This document shows positions 36,515 through 45,952 of a stretch of DNA of 64,000 bases, piece after piece (the first letter of the stretch is position 1; every line of letters starts with the position of its first letter). Position numbers and translations under genes: made by a program. The stretch is from Methanohalophilus sp. RSK (GTDB lineage Archaea > Halobacteriota > Methanosarcinia > Methanosarcinales > Methanosarcinaceae). The notes under the pieces are model-generated. The model had not been told where the DNA came from, did no database searches, and was given only the letters and a program-made list of their open reading frames with translations. Location: contig NZ_RDSK01000012.1 of the NCBI RefSeq assembly GCF_003722075.1, forward strand, positions 124,001 through 188,000, written 5' to 3'.

Positions 36515-38128
36515 TTACTGTTGAGGAACTTCTTCAAGTTCCTTTTCAGTAAGCTGGGAAAGGACCGTTTCTGGCTCTCCTATATCAACTATCTTTGAAT
36601 CCCTCATTAGTGCTACACGGTCACAGATATCAGTAAGGAAATCCATATCATGGGACACGATCACAAATGTATTGCCCATCTCTTCCCTTGCCTTTAGGAT
36701 GGATTTGGTTACCTCGGTCCTTGTAATCGGGTCCATGGTACCGGTAGGCTCATCCATTAGAATGATATTTGGCTCTTTCATTAAAATCTGGGCCAGAGCA
36801 ACCCTGTGCCTCTCTCCTTCACTTATCTCATCGGCCATTTTAGGAAGGATGTGTTTGGCTTTGTTATCATTAAAACCGGTTGTCACAAGAGTATTGATGG
36901 CCTTCCTGGTAGCAAGTTCGTAGGGAAGATCAATCCCGATTGATTCGGTCAGATTATCGATGATTGTTCGGTGTGTGTACAGACCATATTCCTGATGCAG
37001 GATACCCATGTAGCGAACCGCACGCCCCCTGTTGTCAGCTCCGGGTTGTCTCATATTCACCCACTCATCACCAACGCGAACATGCACTGCCCCGCTTGTT
37101 GGTTGTACATTGCCCATGAGCATTTCAGAAGTAGTTGTCTTCCCTGCACCGCTGGTACCTGCAAGCCCGAATATCTCACCTTCCTTCACATTAAAACTCA
37201 CACCGCCTACGGCATAAACCACACCCCTTGAAACGGAGATGTATTTTTTCACAAGGTCCTCCACCCTGATGATATCTTCGCCTACATTGGCTTTTTCCCA
37301 TTCACCAATGTCAGTAACCATTTTCATAAAGTCGCGGGAAACATCACAGGCATCACCCTCACATACAATTTCCCCTTCCTCGAGGAGAATTGCCCTATCG
37401 GCCAGGTCCTCAATGACATCTGACCAGTGAGAAGTGATCACCATTGTCATATTGTGGGATGAAACCGTATCCTCTACAACATCATGTACCACTTTTGCTG
37501 TCCTGGGATCAAGGGTTCCTGTCGGCTCGTCGGCAAGCAACAACATGGGATCCCTCACAAGCTGGCGTGCAAGAACTACCCTCTGTTTCTCCCCCCCGCT
37601 TAAATCACGGGCCACATGCATCATCCTGTGGGAGAGACGGACCTCTTCAAGAAGTTGTACAGCATGCTCCATTGCATCGGGGCCGCTATAACCAATCTCT
37701 GTCAGGGAATTTACTACATTGGCAATTACCCTGTCATCTCCATAAAGGGCAAAGGTCCTCTGGAGCATAATCGCAACCCTGCGGGATACTGCCCTGCGTT
37801 CGTTATTATGAATGCCAAGTTTTGCAAAATCCGCTTCGAAGGCTTCAAATTTACCGTTTTCGCAATGTGAACAGGCCTTCCCTACCATACTGGGCGGTTC
37901 TATATAACCACATTTTTCACAACGTGCAACGTGATAGATTATTGAACCTGTGATTTCGTCCAATTCCTCGGCACCGCGTAGCGCATGCATCAATACCGTT
38001 TTACCGGAACCGCTTTTTCCCAGGATTCCGACAACTTCACCTTCATTTATGTTGAGATTGATATTCTTTAAGACCACTGCACCATTATAAGAGATGGTAA
38101 GGTCTTTGATCTCGATGAATAATGACAT
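36515..38128 (-). CDS. atwA: Methyl-coenzyme M reductase activation component A2
   Basis: Double ABC ATPase that drives MCR activation. Domain 1 has Walker A GKSGSGKT (37-44), signature [12 protein letters not shown] and Walker [13 protein letters not shown]. Domain 2 has GTSGAGKTT near residue 325, [11 protein letters not shown] and [13 protein letters not shown] four-Cys zinc-ribbon-like insert (Cys70, Cys73, Cys86, Cys89) lies between Walker A and the signature of domain 1. No membrane helix, so it is a soluble ABC protein. GGAGGT precedes the ATG by 6 bases. First gene of the block, with about 220 bases of leader upstream that show only A-box-like sequence. Confidence 0.95.
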   Translation of the reverse strand: MSLFIEIKDLTISYNGAVVLKNINLNINEGEVVGILGKSGSGKTVLMHALRGAEELDEITGSIIYHVARCEKCGYIEPPSMVGKACSHCENGKFEAFEADFAKLGIHNNERRAVSRRVAIMLQRTFALYGDDRVIANVVNSLTEIGYSGPDAMEHAVQLLEEVRLSHRMMHVARDLSGGEKQRVVLARQLVRDPMLLLADEPTGTLDPRTAKVVHDVVEDTVSSHNMTMVITSHWSDVIEDLADRAILLEEGEIVCEGDACDVSRDFMKMVTDIGEWEKANVGEDIIRVEDLVKKYISVSRGVVYAVGGVSFNVKEGEIFGLAGTSGAGKTTTSEMLMGNVQPTSGAVHVRVGDEWVNMRQPGADNRGRAVRYMGILHQEYGLYTHRTIIDNLTESIGIDLPYELATRKAINTLVTTGFNDNKAKHILPKMADEISEGERHRVALAQILMKEPNIILMDEPTGTMDPITRTEVTKSILKAREEMGNTFVIVSHDMDFLTDICDRVALMRDSKIVDIGEPETVLSQLTEKELEEVPQQ

Positions 38129-38350
38129 TTGAGTACCTCCAACATGGATATTATCAGACCTGGTTTGAGATTATACAGTAAATGTACTTAATATTTTGCG
38201 CGGTATGCACAAAACCATAAACCTGTGAGCAGGCCCAACATCACCAAAAATTTAAATCTGGTATTTTATAACTGGATTACATTAAACACTACATAAACGT
38301 AACGCATAATTATATCGCTGTTAACTTTAGAAAAACGGCTGCTGGTAGTG

Positions 38351-39160
38351 TTAAGATAGAATTGCCTCATCTGCAAGCCTGACAACCTCGGCAATATTGC
38401 CTACCACAACATCGGCAGATTCCTGCAATCTGGAAGGCCGGGAATCTCCCTGTTGAATTGTAAGAATTCCTAGATCAGCCGATCTTAATGCCAGCATGTC
38501 GTTCATTCCGTCCCCTACCATAATGACTTTATCGTACTGTTTTTTGAGATCCTGAACTATCCTTTCCTTGTCAAATGTAGAAGCAATATCAAAAACCCCA
38601 TCAATAGGAACACCGATGCAGCGGGAGAGCCTGCTCAGGTTTTTCATGCTATCTCCAGAGGCAATATAAAGCCCAACTCCCCTTTGGTAAAGAGCTTGCA
38701 AAGTATCCTTACTTTCAGGATAAAGGCGCCCCCCGGTACTGACTACATAGGTTACTGACTGCTCAACAACATCTACTATCAAGCCACACGCCAGGTAAAA
38801 TATATTGGGACAGCGAGTCTTTACCCTGCAAAATACTTCCTGAACGTCCCCGAGAGCCACATCACCCTGCTTTACTATTTTTGAAATATCGGATGGAGAG
38901 GTCTCCCCGTTGGAACAACTCACATCCATCCCTACGTGTTCTTTTTCCATGAAATCCGAAAGTAACCGGTGGGGTTGTGACTCCAGTATCATTTCCATGT
39001 CGGCATGGAGCACTACGAGTGCCCTGCCTTTGCGACCTGCCACCAGCATCGTGCTTTCTATATCTTCCAGCATCATCCCGTTAGACATATCCCTGGCAAC
39101 ACGATACATATGCAACAATGTTCCCGCACTGTCAAAGACCACTGCCAGTTTGTTTTCCAT
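38351..39160 (-). CDS. HAD phosphatase related to soluble P-type ATPase domains
   Basis: 269 residues. Motif I reads FDSAGTLL: the nucleophile Asp is kept but the second Asp of DxD is Ala, as in phosphonatase (DxAGT) rather than ordinary phosphatases. Later motifs are IASGDSMKNLSRLS (motif II) and VGDGMNDMLALRSADLGI, typical of P-type ATPase phosphorylation domains and Cof-type HADs. Start M at 39160 begins right at the HAD core; the frame is open upstream to 39202 but encodes hydrophobic residues with no ribosome site. Upstream of the MCR block, same strand, 222 bases away. Confidence 0.82.
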   Translation of the reverse strand: MENKLAVVFDSAGTLLHMYRVARDMSNGMMLEDIESTMLVAGRKGRALVVLHADMEMILESQPHRLLSDFMEKEHVGMDVSCSNGETSPSDISKIVKQGDVALGDVQEVFCRVKTRCPNIFYLACGLIVDVVEQSVTYVVSTGGRLYPESKDTLQALYQRGVGLYIASGDSMKNLSRLSRCIGVPIDGVFDIASTFDKERIVQDLKKQYDKVIMVGDGMNDMLALRSADLGILTIQQGDSRPSRLQESADVVVGNIAEVVRLADEAILS

Positions 39161-39212
39161 ACTGGATAATAGTAAAATACAAAACATTAAAAGATTATCC
39201 AATCAAGAAAAT

Positions 39213-39980
39213 TCACCCCACAATTTCAATCTGTGAAACTCCACTTATCTCAATCTCAGGTGTGCCCTTGTAATCCTTGACCTTGCCTGTCACCAGCACG
39301 TCCTTACCTTCATAGTAAGTATCAGGAGATTGAGGAAAGTTTGACCAGCTGTCCTGCCATATAAGTACAGTGAAGTAACCCTTGTAAGGATCATGGAAAT
39401 TCAGATAGATTATGCCATCCTCCTTATTTTTAGCTGTTGATACCACCCTACCTTCAACCGTTTTCACCTCGCCTGTATGACTGCCTGCTTCCCGATAAGA
39501 AATAACTGCAGTATTGTTATTTTTCAAATAGGACCAGAACCCTGATTTCTCAGCTCTTGCATGTTGCTGGGCTTCAGCAAAAATATGCTGATACTTCGTG
39601 TCGGGCTCATAGGCCCTGGACAGAGCCAGTCCTTCTTCCACAAGCTCCCTGTTTACCAGTTCACCGTCAAGCCAGACGTATCTCAACAGACGGCCATATG
39701 TATCCCGGTTACTGCTATCCCCTTCCATCAAAACCTGCTTACCTTCGATCCGGGTGGACAAATAATCTTTTGCCTCAGTATAATAGGGTTCATCTACCTC
39801 CGGTGTATCTATCCCGATTAGTCTCACATACTCCCCGGAATCCGTCACAAAAGTATCCCCATCTATCACGCTGGCAACCGTTGTGGTCGAATTTACGATC
39901 TGGTTTTCATCCGCAGAAAGACATCCACATGAAATAAGTATGAGAAAAGCAACGCCTAGGATTAATGACTTTTTAAACAT
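39213..39980 (-). CDS. Secreted lipoprotein thermonuclease with C-terminal OB fold
   Basis: 255 residues. A signal peptide with lipobox-like ISCGCLSA (lipidated Cys likely) leads to a staphylococcal nuclease domain: DGDTF, VRLIGIDTPE and RDTYGRLLRYV supply the catalytic Arg-Glu-Arg residues and Ca ligands. Residues 170-255 look like an OB fold (VTGKVKDYKGTPEIEISG). Probable outer-surface nuclease for DNA uptake or nutrient scavenging (inference). Divergent from the matrixin gene. Confidence 0.9.
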   Translation of the reverse strand: MFKKSLILGVAFLILISCGCLSADENQIVNSTTTVASVIDGDTFVTDSGEYVRLIGIDTPEVDEPYYTEAKDYLSTRIEGKQVLMEGDSSNRDTYGRLLRYVWLDGELVNRELVEEGLALSRAYEPDTKYQHIFAEAQQHARAEKSGFWSYLKNNNTAVISYREAGSHTGEVKTVEGRVVSTAKNKEDGIIYLNFHDPYKGYFTVLIWQDSWSNFPQSPDTYYEGKDVLVTGKVKDYKGTPEIEISGVSQIEIVG

Positions 39981-40062
39981 AGGAAGAAAATAATTCTACT
40001 ACTATTAAAATATAATTGTACCCCGGGCAATCTTTATTTTTGATGGGAGATTACTGGTTGGT

Positions 40063-40758
40063 ATGAAAATACCGGCTAGAAAAATCCTTTTCGTACTACT
40101 TGCCGTCATGATATTTTTCACTGGCACATCCCTTGCAGATATTGAAAAAATATCAGACAAACCCTGGGACCACAGCCCCATAACAGTATATATAGATGAT
40201 AAGGATACGCCTCAACACTACAGTCCCACCTACAGAGAACAGGTTGAAATTGCTCTGGATTACTGGGAAAAAGGTGGCAACGAGGCCCTCAGTTACCAGC
40301 CGGTATTCAAGGTCATCGATGATCCTGACGCTGACATAAATGTTCGCTGGGTTGAAAATCTTGAAAAGGTAGAAGGAGCCGGTGAAGGAGTAGCTGGATA
40401 CTGTAGACCCACCATTGTCGGGAACAAATACCTGCATGCTGAAATTGTGCTTGAAGTGGGAAATTACCAGGGTTTTTCCTGGGTACAATATGGCGATGCA
40501 AATATGCAGGAGGTTTCCAAACACGAAATAGGACATGCCCTGGGACTGGGACATAGCACAGACAGAGGAGATATCATGTATCCCAGTTATGAACAACGTG
40601 ACAACATCAATCCCCTCCTCTTGAAATCCACTTTCCCCTACCTGATAGGTGCAATCATATTAATCGTAACCATAATCGGATACCATGGGATTGGCTGGAG
40701 GAAGATGCGCAAGCAGCGCAAACAAATCGAGAAGGAAGTTTTTGAAGGCAAAAAATGA
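40063..40758 (+). CDS. Membrane-anchored matrixin-type zinc metalloprotease
   Basis: 231 residues. A signal peptide (ILFVLLAVMIFFTGTSLA) is followed by a catalytic domain with HEIGHALGLGHS (zinc ligands His154, His158, His164; Glu155 acid/base) and a Met-turn Met172 in GDIMYPS. A C-terminal helix (LIGAIILIVTIIGYHGI) anchors the protein, with a short basic cytoplasmic tail. Extracellular protease; the substrate is probably a surface protein. Cys114 near the domain start could act as a cysteine switch, though no classical prodomain is seen. Its stop overlaps the MGMT start. Confidence 0.9.
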   Translation: MKIPARKILFVLLAVMIFFTGTSLADIEKISDKPWDHSPITVYIDDKDTPQHYSPTYREQVEIALDYWEKGGNEALSYQPVFKVIDDPDADINVRWVENLEKVEGAGEGVAGYCRPTIVGNKYLHAEIVLEVGNYQGFSWVQYGDANMQEVSKHEIGHALGLGHSTDRGDIMYPSYEQRDNINPLLLKSTFPYLIGAIILIVTIIGYHGIGWRKMRKQRKQIEKEVFEGKK

Positions 40759-41117
40759 ATATGCAGCAGCTGTGTTGCGACATTATGAAATATCTCGCAG
40801 GCGAGCATGTGGATTTCCTCAAATATGACCCGGACCTTACACACCTTACAAAGTTCCAGAGGGAAGTCCTGGAAGCCACCCGTAGGATTCCTTACGGACA
40901 AACACGCACCTATGGACAACTGGCAAAAGACATTGGTAAAAGCAAAGCCAGTCGAGCAGTTGGCCGGGCGCTTAACAAAAATCCCTATCCCCTGGTAATA
41001 CCCTGCCACAGGGTAGTTGCTAAAAATGGCATAGGTGGCTATGCAGGCGGCACAGAATTAAAGAAAAAATTACTGGAAATGGAAAAACCCATTGATTATG
41101 ATGAATCAGTTCGTTAA
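40755..41117 (+). CDS. ogt: Methylated-DNA--protein-cysteine methyltransferase
   Basis: Suicide repair enzyme that moves O6-alkyl groups from guanine to Cys84 in IPCHRVVAK. Only the C-terminal DNA-binding/active domain is present (120 residues; RIPYGQTRTYGQLAKDIGKSKASRAVG before the active site), as in small archaeal forms. ATG overlaps the matrixin stop (ATGA), an odd pairing; a second ATG at 40761 is possible. Confidence 0.95.
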   Translation: MNMQQLCCDIMKYLAGEHVDFLKYDPDLTHLTKFQREVLEATRRIPYGQTRTYGQLAKDIGKSKASRAVGRALNKNPYPLVIPCHRVVAKNGIGGYAGGTELKKKLLEMEKPIDYDESVR

Positions 41118-41189
41118 GTTGATATAAGGGAACTGAAAATTATACCCCTGATTATTAATGTTCATATTTTATCAAAGGAGTATAATCGC

Positions 41190-41573
41190 ATGAAACAACA
41201 GGTTGAAGTAAAGGAACTCAAGGAAGGCAAATACGTAATTATCGATGACGAACCATGCATTATCAAGGGCCTGTCAAAATCCAAACCCGGAAAACACGGT
41301 TCTGCTAAAGCAAGGATTGACGCAGTTGGTATCTTCGATGGTCAAAAACGTTCAATCGTAAGTTCCGTTTCCTCAAAGACCTTTGTACCTATTGTCGAAA
41401 GGAAAAGTGCACAGGTTCTTTCCGTCACAGGAGACATCGCCCAGCTCATGGACATGGAAGACTACTCTACCTTCGAAATGAAGATCCCTGATGAATACAA
41501 GGACAGGGTGAACGAAGGAGGAGACATTTCATACATAACCGCCATGGGTAAAATGAAGATTGACCTGCGTTAA
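41190..41573 (+). CDS. Translation factor aIF5A (hypusinated)
   Basis: Archaeal homologue of eIF5A, which relieves ribosome stalling. 127 residues with the hypusine loop SKPGKHGSAK, where Lys35 is modified by deoxyhypusine synthase (gene at 62652). Beta-barrel plus OB fold (SVTGDIAQLMDMEDYSTFEM). AAAGGAG precedes the ATG. It is followed 8 bases later by agmatinase, which supplies putrescine for the spermidine that donates the aminobutyl group. Confidence 0.97.
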   Translation: MKQQVEVKELKEGKYVIIDDEPCIIKGLSKSKPGKHGSAKARIDAVGIFDGQKRSIVSSVSSKTFVPIVERKSAQVLSVTGDIAQLMDMEDYSTFEMKIPDEYKDRVNEGGDISYITAMGKMKIDLR

Positions 41574-41581
41574 ATAACGAA

Positions 41582-42451
41582 ATGTTCTACCAGCCCCTTA
41601 TGATGGACGCCCTGTGGGATTACGGGGCTGCAAAATATGTTATATTCGGAGTCCCTTTTGATGGGACTTCCTCCTACAGGCCGGGAAGTCGCAGGGCTCC
41701 GGATGCTATGAGACAGGCGTCTGAAAATTTTGAAAGTTACAACTCTTTTTTTGATATCGACCTCGCATCAATTCCAATTCATGATGCAGGTAATCTTGAA
41801 GCTTATTCTTCAGTTGATGAAAACCTCAGGGACCTTTACTATGATGCAAGGGACATCGTAAAAAATGAAAAGATTCCCATCATGATGGGCGGGGAACACT
41901 CCCTTACTCTTTCCACCGTTAAAGCCTGTGCAAAAGACAATGATGACATTGGAGTGATCGCACTGGATGCCCATTTTGACCTGCGGGAAGAGTTTGGCGG
42001 AGTGAGAAATAACCATGCATGCGTCAGCCGGCATATCTTAGAAGAGGTCACCGACAGGTATGTATCCATTGGAACAAGGAGCGGACCCCGGGATGAATGG
42101 GATTTTGCAAACGATAACAACATATCCTATTACACACCGGAAAATGTGAAAGAATACTCTGCCAAAAAACTTGCTACAAAGGTTATGAAAGAAATAGGCA
42201 CCTCACAATTCTACCTTTCCCTGGATATGGACTGTTTAGACCCTGCTTATGCCCCTGCAACAGGCACTCCTGAACCCTTTGGTCTTGACCCCTGGCAGGT
42301 CAGGGACCTGATACATGCTTTTGCCCCACACACCGTTGGTTTTGATATTATGGAAATTGCACCGGACTATGACAGTGGACAGACAGCCCTGCTCGGTACA
42401 AAACTACTAAGGGAATTCATAGCCGCACATGCAGCCGGCAATACCCAATAA
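41582..42451 (+). CDS. speB: Agmatinase
   Basis: Binuclear Mn ureohydrolase, agmatine to putrescine and urea. 289 residues. Metal ligands sit in GGEHSLT, DAHFDLREEFGG, and SLDMDCLDPAYAPATGTPEPFG. MGGEH and the DMDxxDP block are full. Its place behind aIF5A links polyamine synthesis with hypusine formation. Standard length for the archaeal agmatinase family. Confidence 0.95.
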   Translation: MFYQPLMMDALWDYGAAKYVIFGVPFDGTSSYRPGSRRAPDAMRQASENFESYNSFFDIDLASIPIHDAGNLEAYSSVDENLRDLYYDARDIVKNEKIPIMMGGEHSLTLSTVKACAKDNDDIGVIALDAHFDLREEFGGVRNNHACVSRHILEEVTDRYVSIGTRSGPRDEWDFANDNNISYYTPENVKEYSAKKLATKVMKEIGTSQFYLSLDMDCLDPAYAPATGTPEPFGLDPWQVRDLIHAFAPHTVGFDIMEIAPDYDSGQTALLGTKLLREFIAAHAAGNTQ

Positions 42452-42491
42452 GCATCAATTAGATATATACCCTCAAACCTAACTGGCAATC

Positions 42492-43145
42492 ATGAGTGAA
42501 GAGATCGAGACCACATGCCCTGCATGCTCACCACAGGAATTCGTGTGGCACGACATACTGAAGGATGGACAGAACATGCTTGTCCGGTGCCAGGTTTGCG
42601 GTGATGTACATCCCACAGAGATTGAGACAGAGAAGACCATCCCGGTAAGAATCGTAATCAGTCGAGGGGATGAATCATTCAAGACAAATGCACTTTTTGA
42701 AGAGAAACAGGTAGTCACAACAAACGAAGAATTGGTTGTGGAAGACCAGAACGGTGAAGACGTATACCCCATACAGATCACTTCCATCGAAACACCTACA
42801 AAACGTGAAGAACACGCAAAGATTGCAGACGTTGAAACCATCTGGGCACGTGCAATTGATGAAGTCGATGTAAAAATATCCGTACAATCCATAGGAAATA
42901 CCAATCCCCACACAAAAAGAGTACCAGGAGAGGAAATTTTCGAGGTCGGTCTGGAATACGAAGCTGGAGGAGAGCGCTTCAGGATCACAAGAATAAAGAT
43001 ACGTGGAGGCAAATTCAGGTTTAAAAGGGGAGACAAAGTAGAGGCCAAATATATAAAAAGAATCTTCGGCAGGGTGGCATATAAGAAAGGCTGGGGTGGA
43101 GGCAGGACCGCTTGGAGTATGAAGAGAAACGTAAGGAACTGGTAA
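42492..43145 (+). CDS. HVO_0476-family zinc finger protein
   Basis: 217 residues. N-terminal zinc ribbon CPAC...CQVCG (TTCPACSPQ and RCQVCGDVH), then a beta-rich domain with [14 protein letters not shown] and a basic C-terminal half ([33 protein letters not shown]) suggestive of RNA or ribosome contact. Archaeal family of unknown function. Its end overlaps the pcm start by 34 bases, so the two are coupled. Confidence 0.85.
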   Translation: MSEEIETTCPACSPQEFVWHDILKDGQNMLVRCQVCGDVHPTEIETEKTIPVRIVISRGDESFKTNALFEEKQVVTTNEELVVEDQNGEDVYPIQITSIETPTKREEHAKIADVETIWARAIDEVDVKISVQSIGNTNPHTKRVPGEEIFEVGLEYEAGGERFRITRIKIRGGKFRFKRGDKVEAKYIKRIFGRVAYKKGWGGGRTAWSMKRNVRNW

Positions 43146-43765
43146 ATCAGATCAAGGAAGAAGGAATCAAAAAGCAGGTGCTTGAAGCTATGGGGAAAGT
43201 CCCCAGGCACCTTTTTGTTCCAAAATATCTTAAGAATTCTGCATATATTGATTCCCCTTTACCGATAGGGAACAAGCAAACTATTTCTGCACCACACATG
43301 GTAGCCATAATGTGTGATGTCCTGGATATAGATAAAGGCATGAAGATCCTTGAAATCGGAGCCGGTTCTGGATACAATGCTGCTGTGATGGCCGAAATGG
43401 TAGGCAAAGAGGGACATATATACAGCATTGAAAGAATACCTTTTTTAAAGCAATTTGCCGAAAATAATCTTAGGGAAGCGGGTTACACCAATGTTACTGT
43501 CATCGAAGCCGACGGCACCCTCGGTTATCCCCCCCAGGCTCCATATGAACGTATGTGCGTAACCTCCGCAGCTCCATCTATTCCTCTACCTCTCAAAGAG
43601 CAACTTTCAGCGGGCGGAATTATGGTGATACCGGTTGGCAAATACATGCAGAACCTGATTCTTGCCCACAAACTTGATGACGGGACCTTCAGAGAGGAAA
43701 AACTCGGCGGCGTCATTTTTGTACCCCTTATTGGAAAATACGGGTACAGAGAAGCTATTGAATGA
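43112..43765 (+). CDS. pcm: Protein-L-isoaspartate O-methyltransferase
   Basis: Repairs isoaspartyl residues in aged proteins with SAM. 217 residues; [35 protein letters not shown] is the N-terminal substrate region and [15 protein letters not shown] the SAM loop. The TTG start lies inside the preceding gene, with GGTGGAGG upstream; there is no better start nearer. Length fits the archaeal family. Confidence 0.93.
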   Translation: MEYEEKRKELVNQIKEEGIKKQVLEAMGKVPRHLFVPKYLKNSAYIDSPLPIGNKQTISAPHMVAIMCDVLDIDKGMKILEIGAGSGYNAAVMAEMVGKEGHIYSIERIPFLKQFAENNLREAGYTNVTVIEADGTLGYPPQAPYERMCVTSAAPSIPLPLKEQLSAGGIMVIPVGKYMQNLILAHKLDDGTFREEKLGGVIFVPLIGKYGYREAIE

Positions 43766-43768
43766 AAA

Positions 43769-43795
43769 ATATATACAATGGACATATATACAATG
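43769..43795 (+). repeat. Direct repeat before the AbrB-PhoU gene
   Basis: ATATATACAATG occurs twice with a 15-base period (43769-43780 and 43784-43795), followed by AT-rich ATATATAG near 43813. The copies lie 47-73 bases before ATG 43842 and may contain a promoter or a regulator site. Confidence 0.4.
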
Positions 43796-43841
43796 AATCC
43801 ATCTATATACGCATATATAGTGAAGACGAATTGACCGAGGG

Positions 43842-44855
43842 ATGGATATAGAAACAAGAAAAGTACAGCAAACCGGAGGTTCTACATACATTATTTCCCT
43901 CCCAAAACCCTGGGCACAGAGAATGGGAGTTGAAGCCGGCTCCAGAGTATCCGTCAGAAACCAACCTGATGGATCCCTTAATATAGCCACTCTGGACACC
44001 ACAACAAAACCCAAAAAACGCAAGATGGAGATTACCAATTACAAGGGAGAAGGCCTGATACGTAACATAATTGCCGCCTATGTTGCCGGCTATGACCTTA
44101 TCGAACTTGTTTCCCCAAGAATACTTGCCGAACAGAAAACAATAATACGAGAAGTTTGCCACAAATTAATCGGCCCTGAAATCATCGAGGAAACCTCCAA
44201 AGGTGTTCTCATACAGGATTTGCTAAACCCTGAAGAAGTTTCCATCAAAAAAAGTATTCGCAGGATGTACCTAATTTCCACTTCAATGCACAAGGACGCC
44301 ATCCAATCTCTCAAGACCGGTGAAAAAGACCTTGCACTTGATGTGATGCTCAGGGATGATGAAGTGGACCGATTGTTTTTGCTTATCTCAAAACAGTTCC
44401 GCTCCCTGTTCAGAGGTACACGTCTTGCCGATACCACAGAGACATCCATTGATGAATATCATGATTTCCGACTTGTTGCAAGTTCCCTGGAAAGGATTGC
44501 AGACCATGCCCACAGAATCGCAGGAGTGACCAGAAAACTGCAAGGACCCGTTCCCGAAGAAATAATGGAGCCTATAGAAAAGGCGAGTGAGGATGCACGC
44601 AGTACCGTGGAAAAAGCAATTGATGCCCTCTATGGTTGTGATGTTAAACTTGCGAATAAAACCATTGAGAACATACAGCACATAAAAACCGATGTTGACA
44701 AACTCAATGCATCCTTTATGAAACTAAAAGATGTAGGGACTGTAGTCGGGCTGGGAACTGTGGCCGATAGTATAGAGAGGACAGCAGAATACGGGACAAA
44801 TATTGCTGAGACTGCTATAAATATGGCCATTGCCACTACAGAGGAAAGTGCCTGA
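43842..44855 (+). CDS. AbrB-PhoU fusion, phosphate uptake regulator-like
   Basis: 337 residues. N-terminal SpoVT/AbrB DNA-binding domain (QQTGGSTYIISLPKPWAQRMG, SRVSVR) and a long helical region with two PhoU-like repeats (about residues 115-330). This archaeal arrangement suggests a DNA-binding regulator of phosphate uptake. It lacks a neighbouring pst operon in this window. Tandem repeats upstream might be its own binding site. Confidence 0.88.
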   Translation: MDIETRKVQQTGGSTYIISLPKPWAQRMGVEAGSRVSVRNQPDGSLNIATLDTTTKPKKRKMEITNYKGEGLIRNIIAAYVAGYDLIELVSPRILAEQKTIIREVCHKLIGPEIIEETSKGVLIQDLLNPEEVSIKKSIRRMYLISTSMHKDAIQSLKTGEKDLALDVMLRDDEVDRLFLLISKQFRSLFRGTRLADTTETSIDEYHDFRLVASSLERIADHAHRIAGVTRKLQGPVPEEIMEPIEKASEDARSTVEKAIDALYGCDVKLANKTIENIQHIKTDVDKLNASFMKLKDVGTVVGLGTVADSIERTAEYGTNIAETAINMAIATTEESA

Positions 44856-44937
44856 ATTGAAAAACAGACGCTTATTTATATAATGATAATATCAGAAATC
44901 AAGAGGACAATTCCCACATTAGAAATGGAGGAAATAG

Positions 44938-45573
44938 ATGGGAGTAATAAGATCATTAAAAAGAAACTTCACAGGTCTTCTGAAGAAACTGCTCAATAAA
45001 AAAAGTGCAAGGATTGGCATTTATGGACCCCCAAATGCAGGAAAGACCACCCTTGCAAATCGCATACTACGTGACTGGACAGGAGATGCCATGGGTTCAG
45101 TATCCAATGTTGCGCATGAAACACGCCGTGCCAGGAGAAGAGAAGGAGTAACAATCAAAGGCAATGGTAATTCATTATCACTTGATATTATAGACACTCC
45201 CGGTCTTGCCACAAAGATAGATTTCCATGAATTCATGGAGCAGGGGATGAGTGAAGCAGAATCTAAACGCAGAGCAAAGGAAGCCACTGAAGGGGTTATT
45301 GAAGCGGTCAAATGGCTGGAAAACCTTGACGGTATAATCCTTGTAATGGATGCAACCGAAGACCCGTTTACCCAGGTAAATGTCACGGTCATCGGAAATA
45401 TGGAAGCTCGTGGTCTTCCGCTCTTAATCGCTGCCAACAAGATTGATCGTGAAGATTCATCGCCTTCAACAATTAGGGAAGCGTTCCCCCAGCATCCACT
45501 CGTTGCCATATCTGCCCTTGAAGGAAAGAACATTGATACTCTTTATGAGGAAATTGCAAAAAGATTCGGGTGA
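44938..45573 (+). CDS. Era-like small GTPase
   Basis: 211 residues with a basic amphipathic N-terminus (GVIRSLKRNFTGLLKKLLNKK). G1 is GPPNAGKTT, G3 is DTPGLATK, and G4 NKID lies in AANKIDRED. There is no KH domain, so this is not bacterial Era. Its stop overlaps the GTG of the DUF2073 gene, the conserved archaeal partner. Ribosome or replication role has been proposed for relatives; not decided by sequence. Confidence 0.9.
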   Translation: MGVIRSLKRNFTGLLKKLLNKKSARIGIYGPPNAGKTTLANRILRDWTGDAMGSVSNVAHETRRARRREGVTIKGNGNSLSLDIIDTPGLATKIDFHEFMEQGMSEAESKRRAKEATEGVIEAVKWLENLDGIILVMDATEDPFTQVNVTVIGNMEARGLPLLIAANKIDREDSSPSTIREAFPQHPLVAISALEGKNIDTLYEEIAKRFG

Positions 45574-45938
45574 TTGAAATGCAGGGAATTCAAATGGATT
45601 TACTTTCAGAGGATCGGCTTGCAAGGATGAAACCTGTGGAAAAGGTTCGTTTCATTATTGATGAAGTGAAAAATGGCAAAATCCTTGTACTCGAAAGGGG
45701 ACTCAGTCCTGAAGAGGAAGCCAACCTTATCGAGATGACAATGACACATATTGCACCTGATGAATTCTCAGGTATCGAAATGGAGACGTATCCAGCCCAT
45801 GAAACAAAGTCATTTTTGGGAAAACTTTTCAACAAGGGCCCAAAAGGCAGACTGACCCTTATTGGTCCGGCCGATCAGCTCAAGACCCTCAAGAAAGACA
45901 GGGATATGATTACAGCATTGGTATCCTCAAACAGATAA
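45570..45938 (+). CDS. DUF2073 family protein
   Basis: 122 residues, unknown function, conserved beside the Era-like GTPase in Euryarchaeota. Sequence: N-terminal QMDLLSEDRLARMKPVEKVRFIIDEV, a helix-beta pattern and ending LTLIGPADQLKTLKKDRD. GTG start at 45570 overlaps the GTPase stop (GTGA). No cysteine or membrane segment. Likely binds the GTPase. Confidence 0.9.
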   Translation: MIEMQGIQMDLLSEDRLARMKPVEKVRFIIDEVKNGKILVLERGLSPEEEANLIEMTMTHIAPDEFSGIEMETYPAHETKSFLGKLFNKGPKGRLTLIGPADQLKTLKKDRDMITALVSSNR

Positions 45939-45952
45939 GTGTTGTTTAACCT

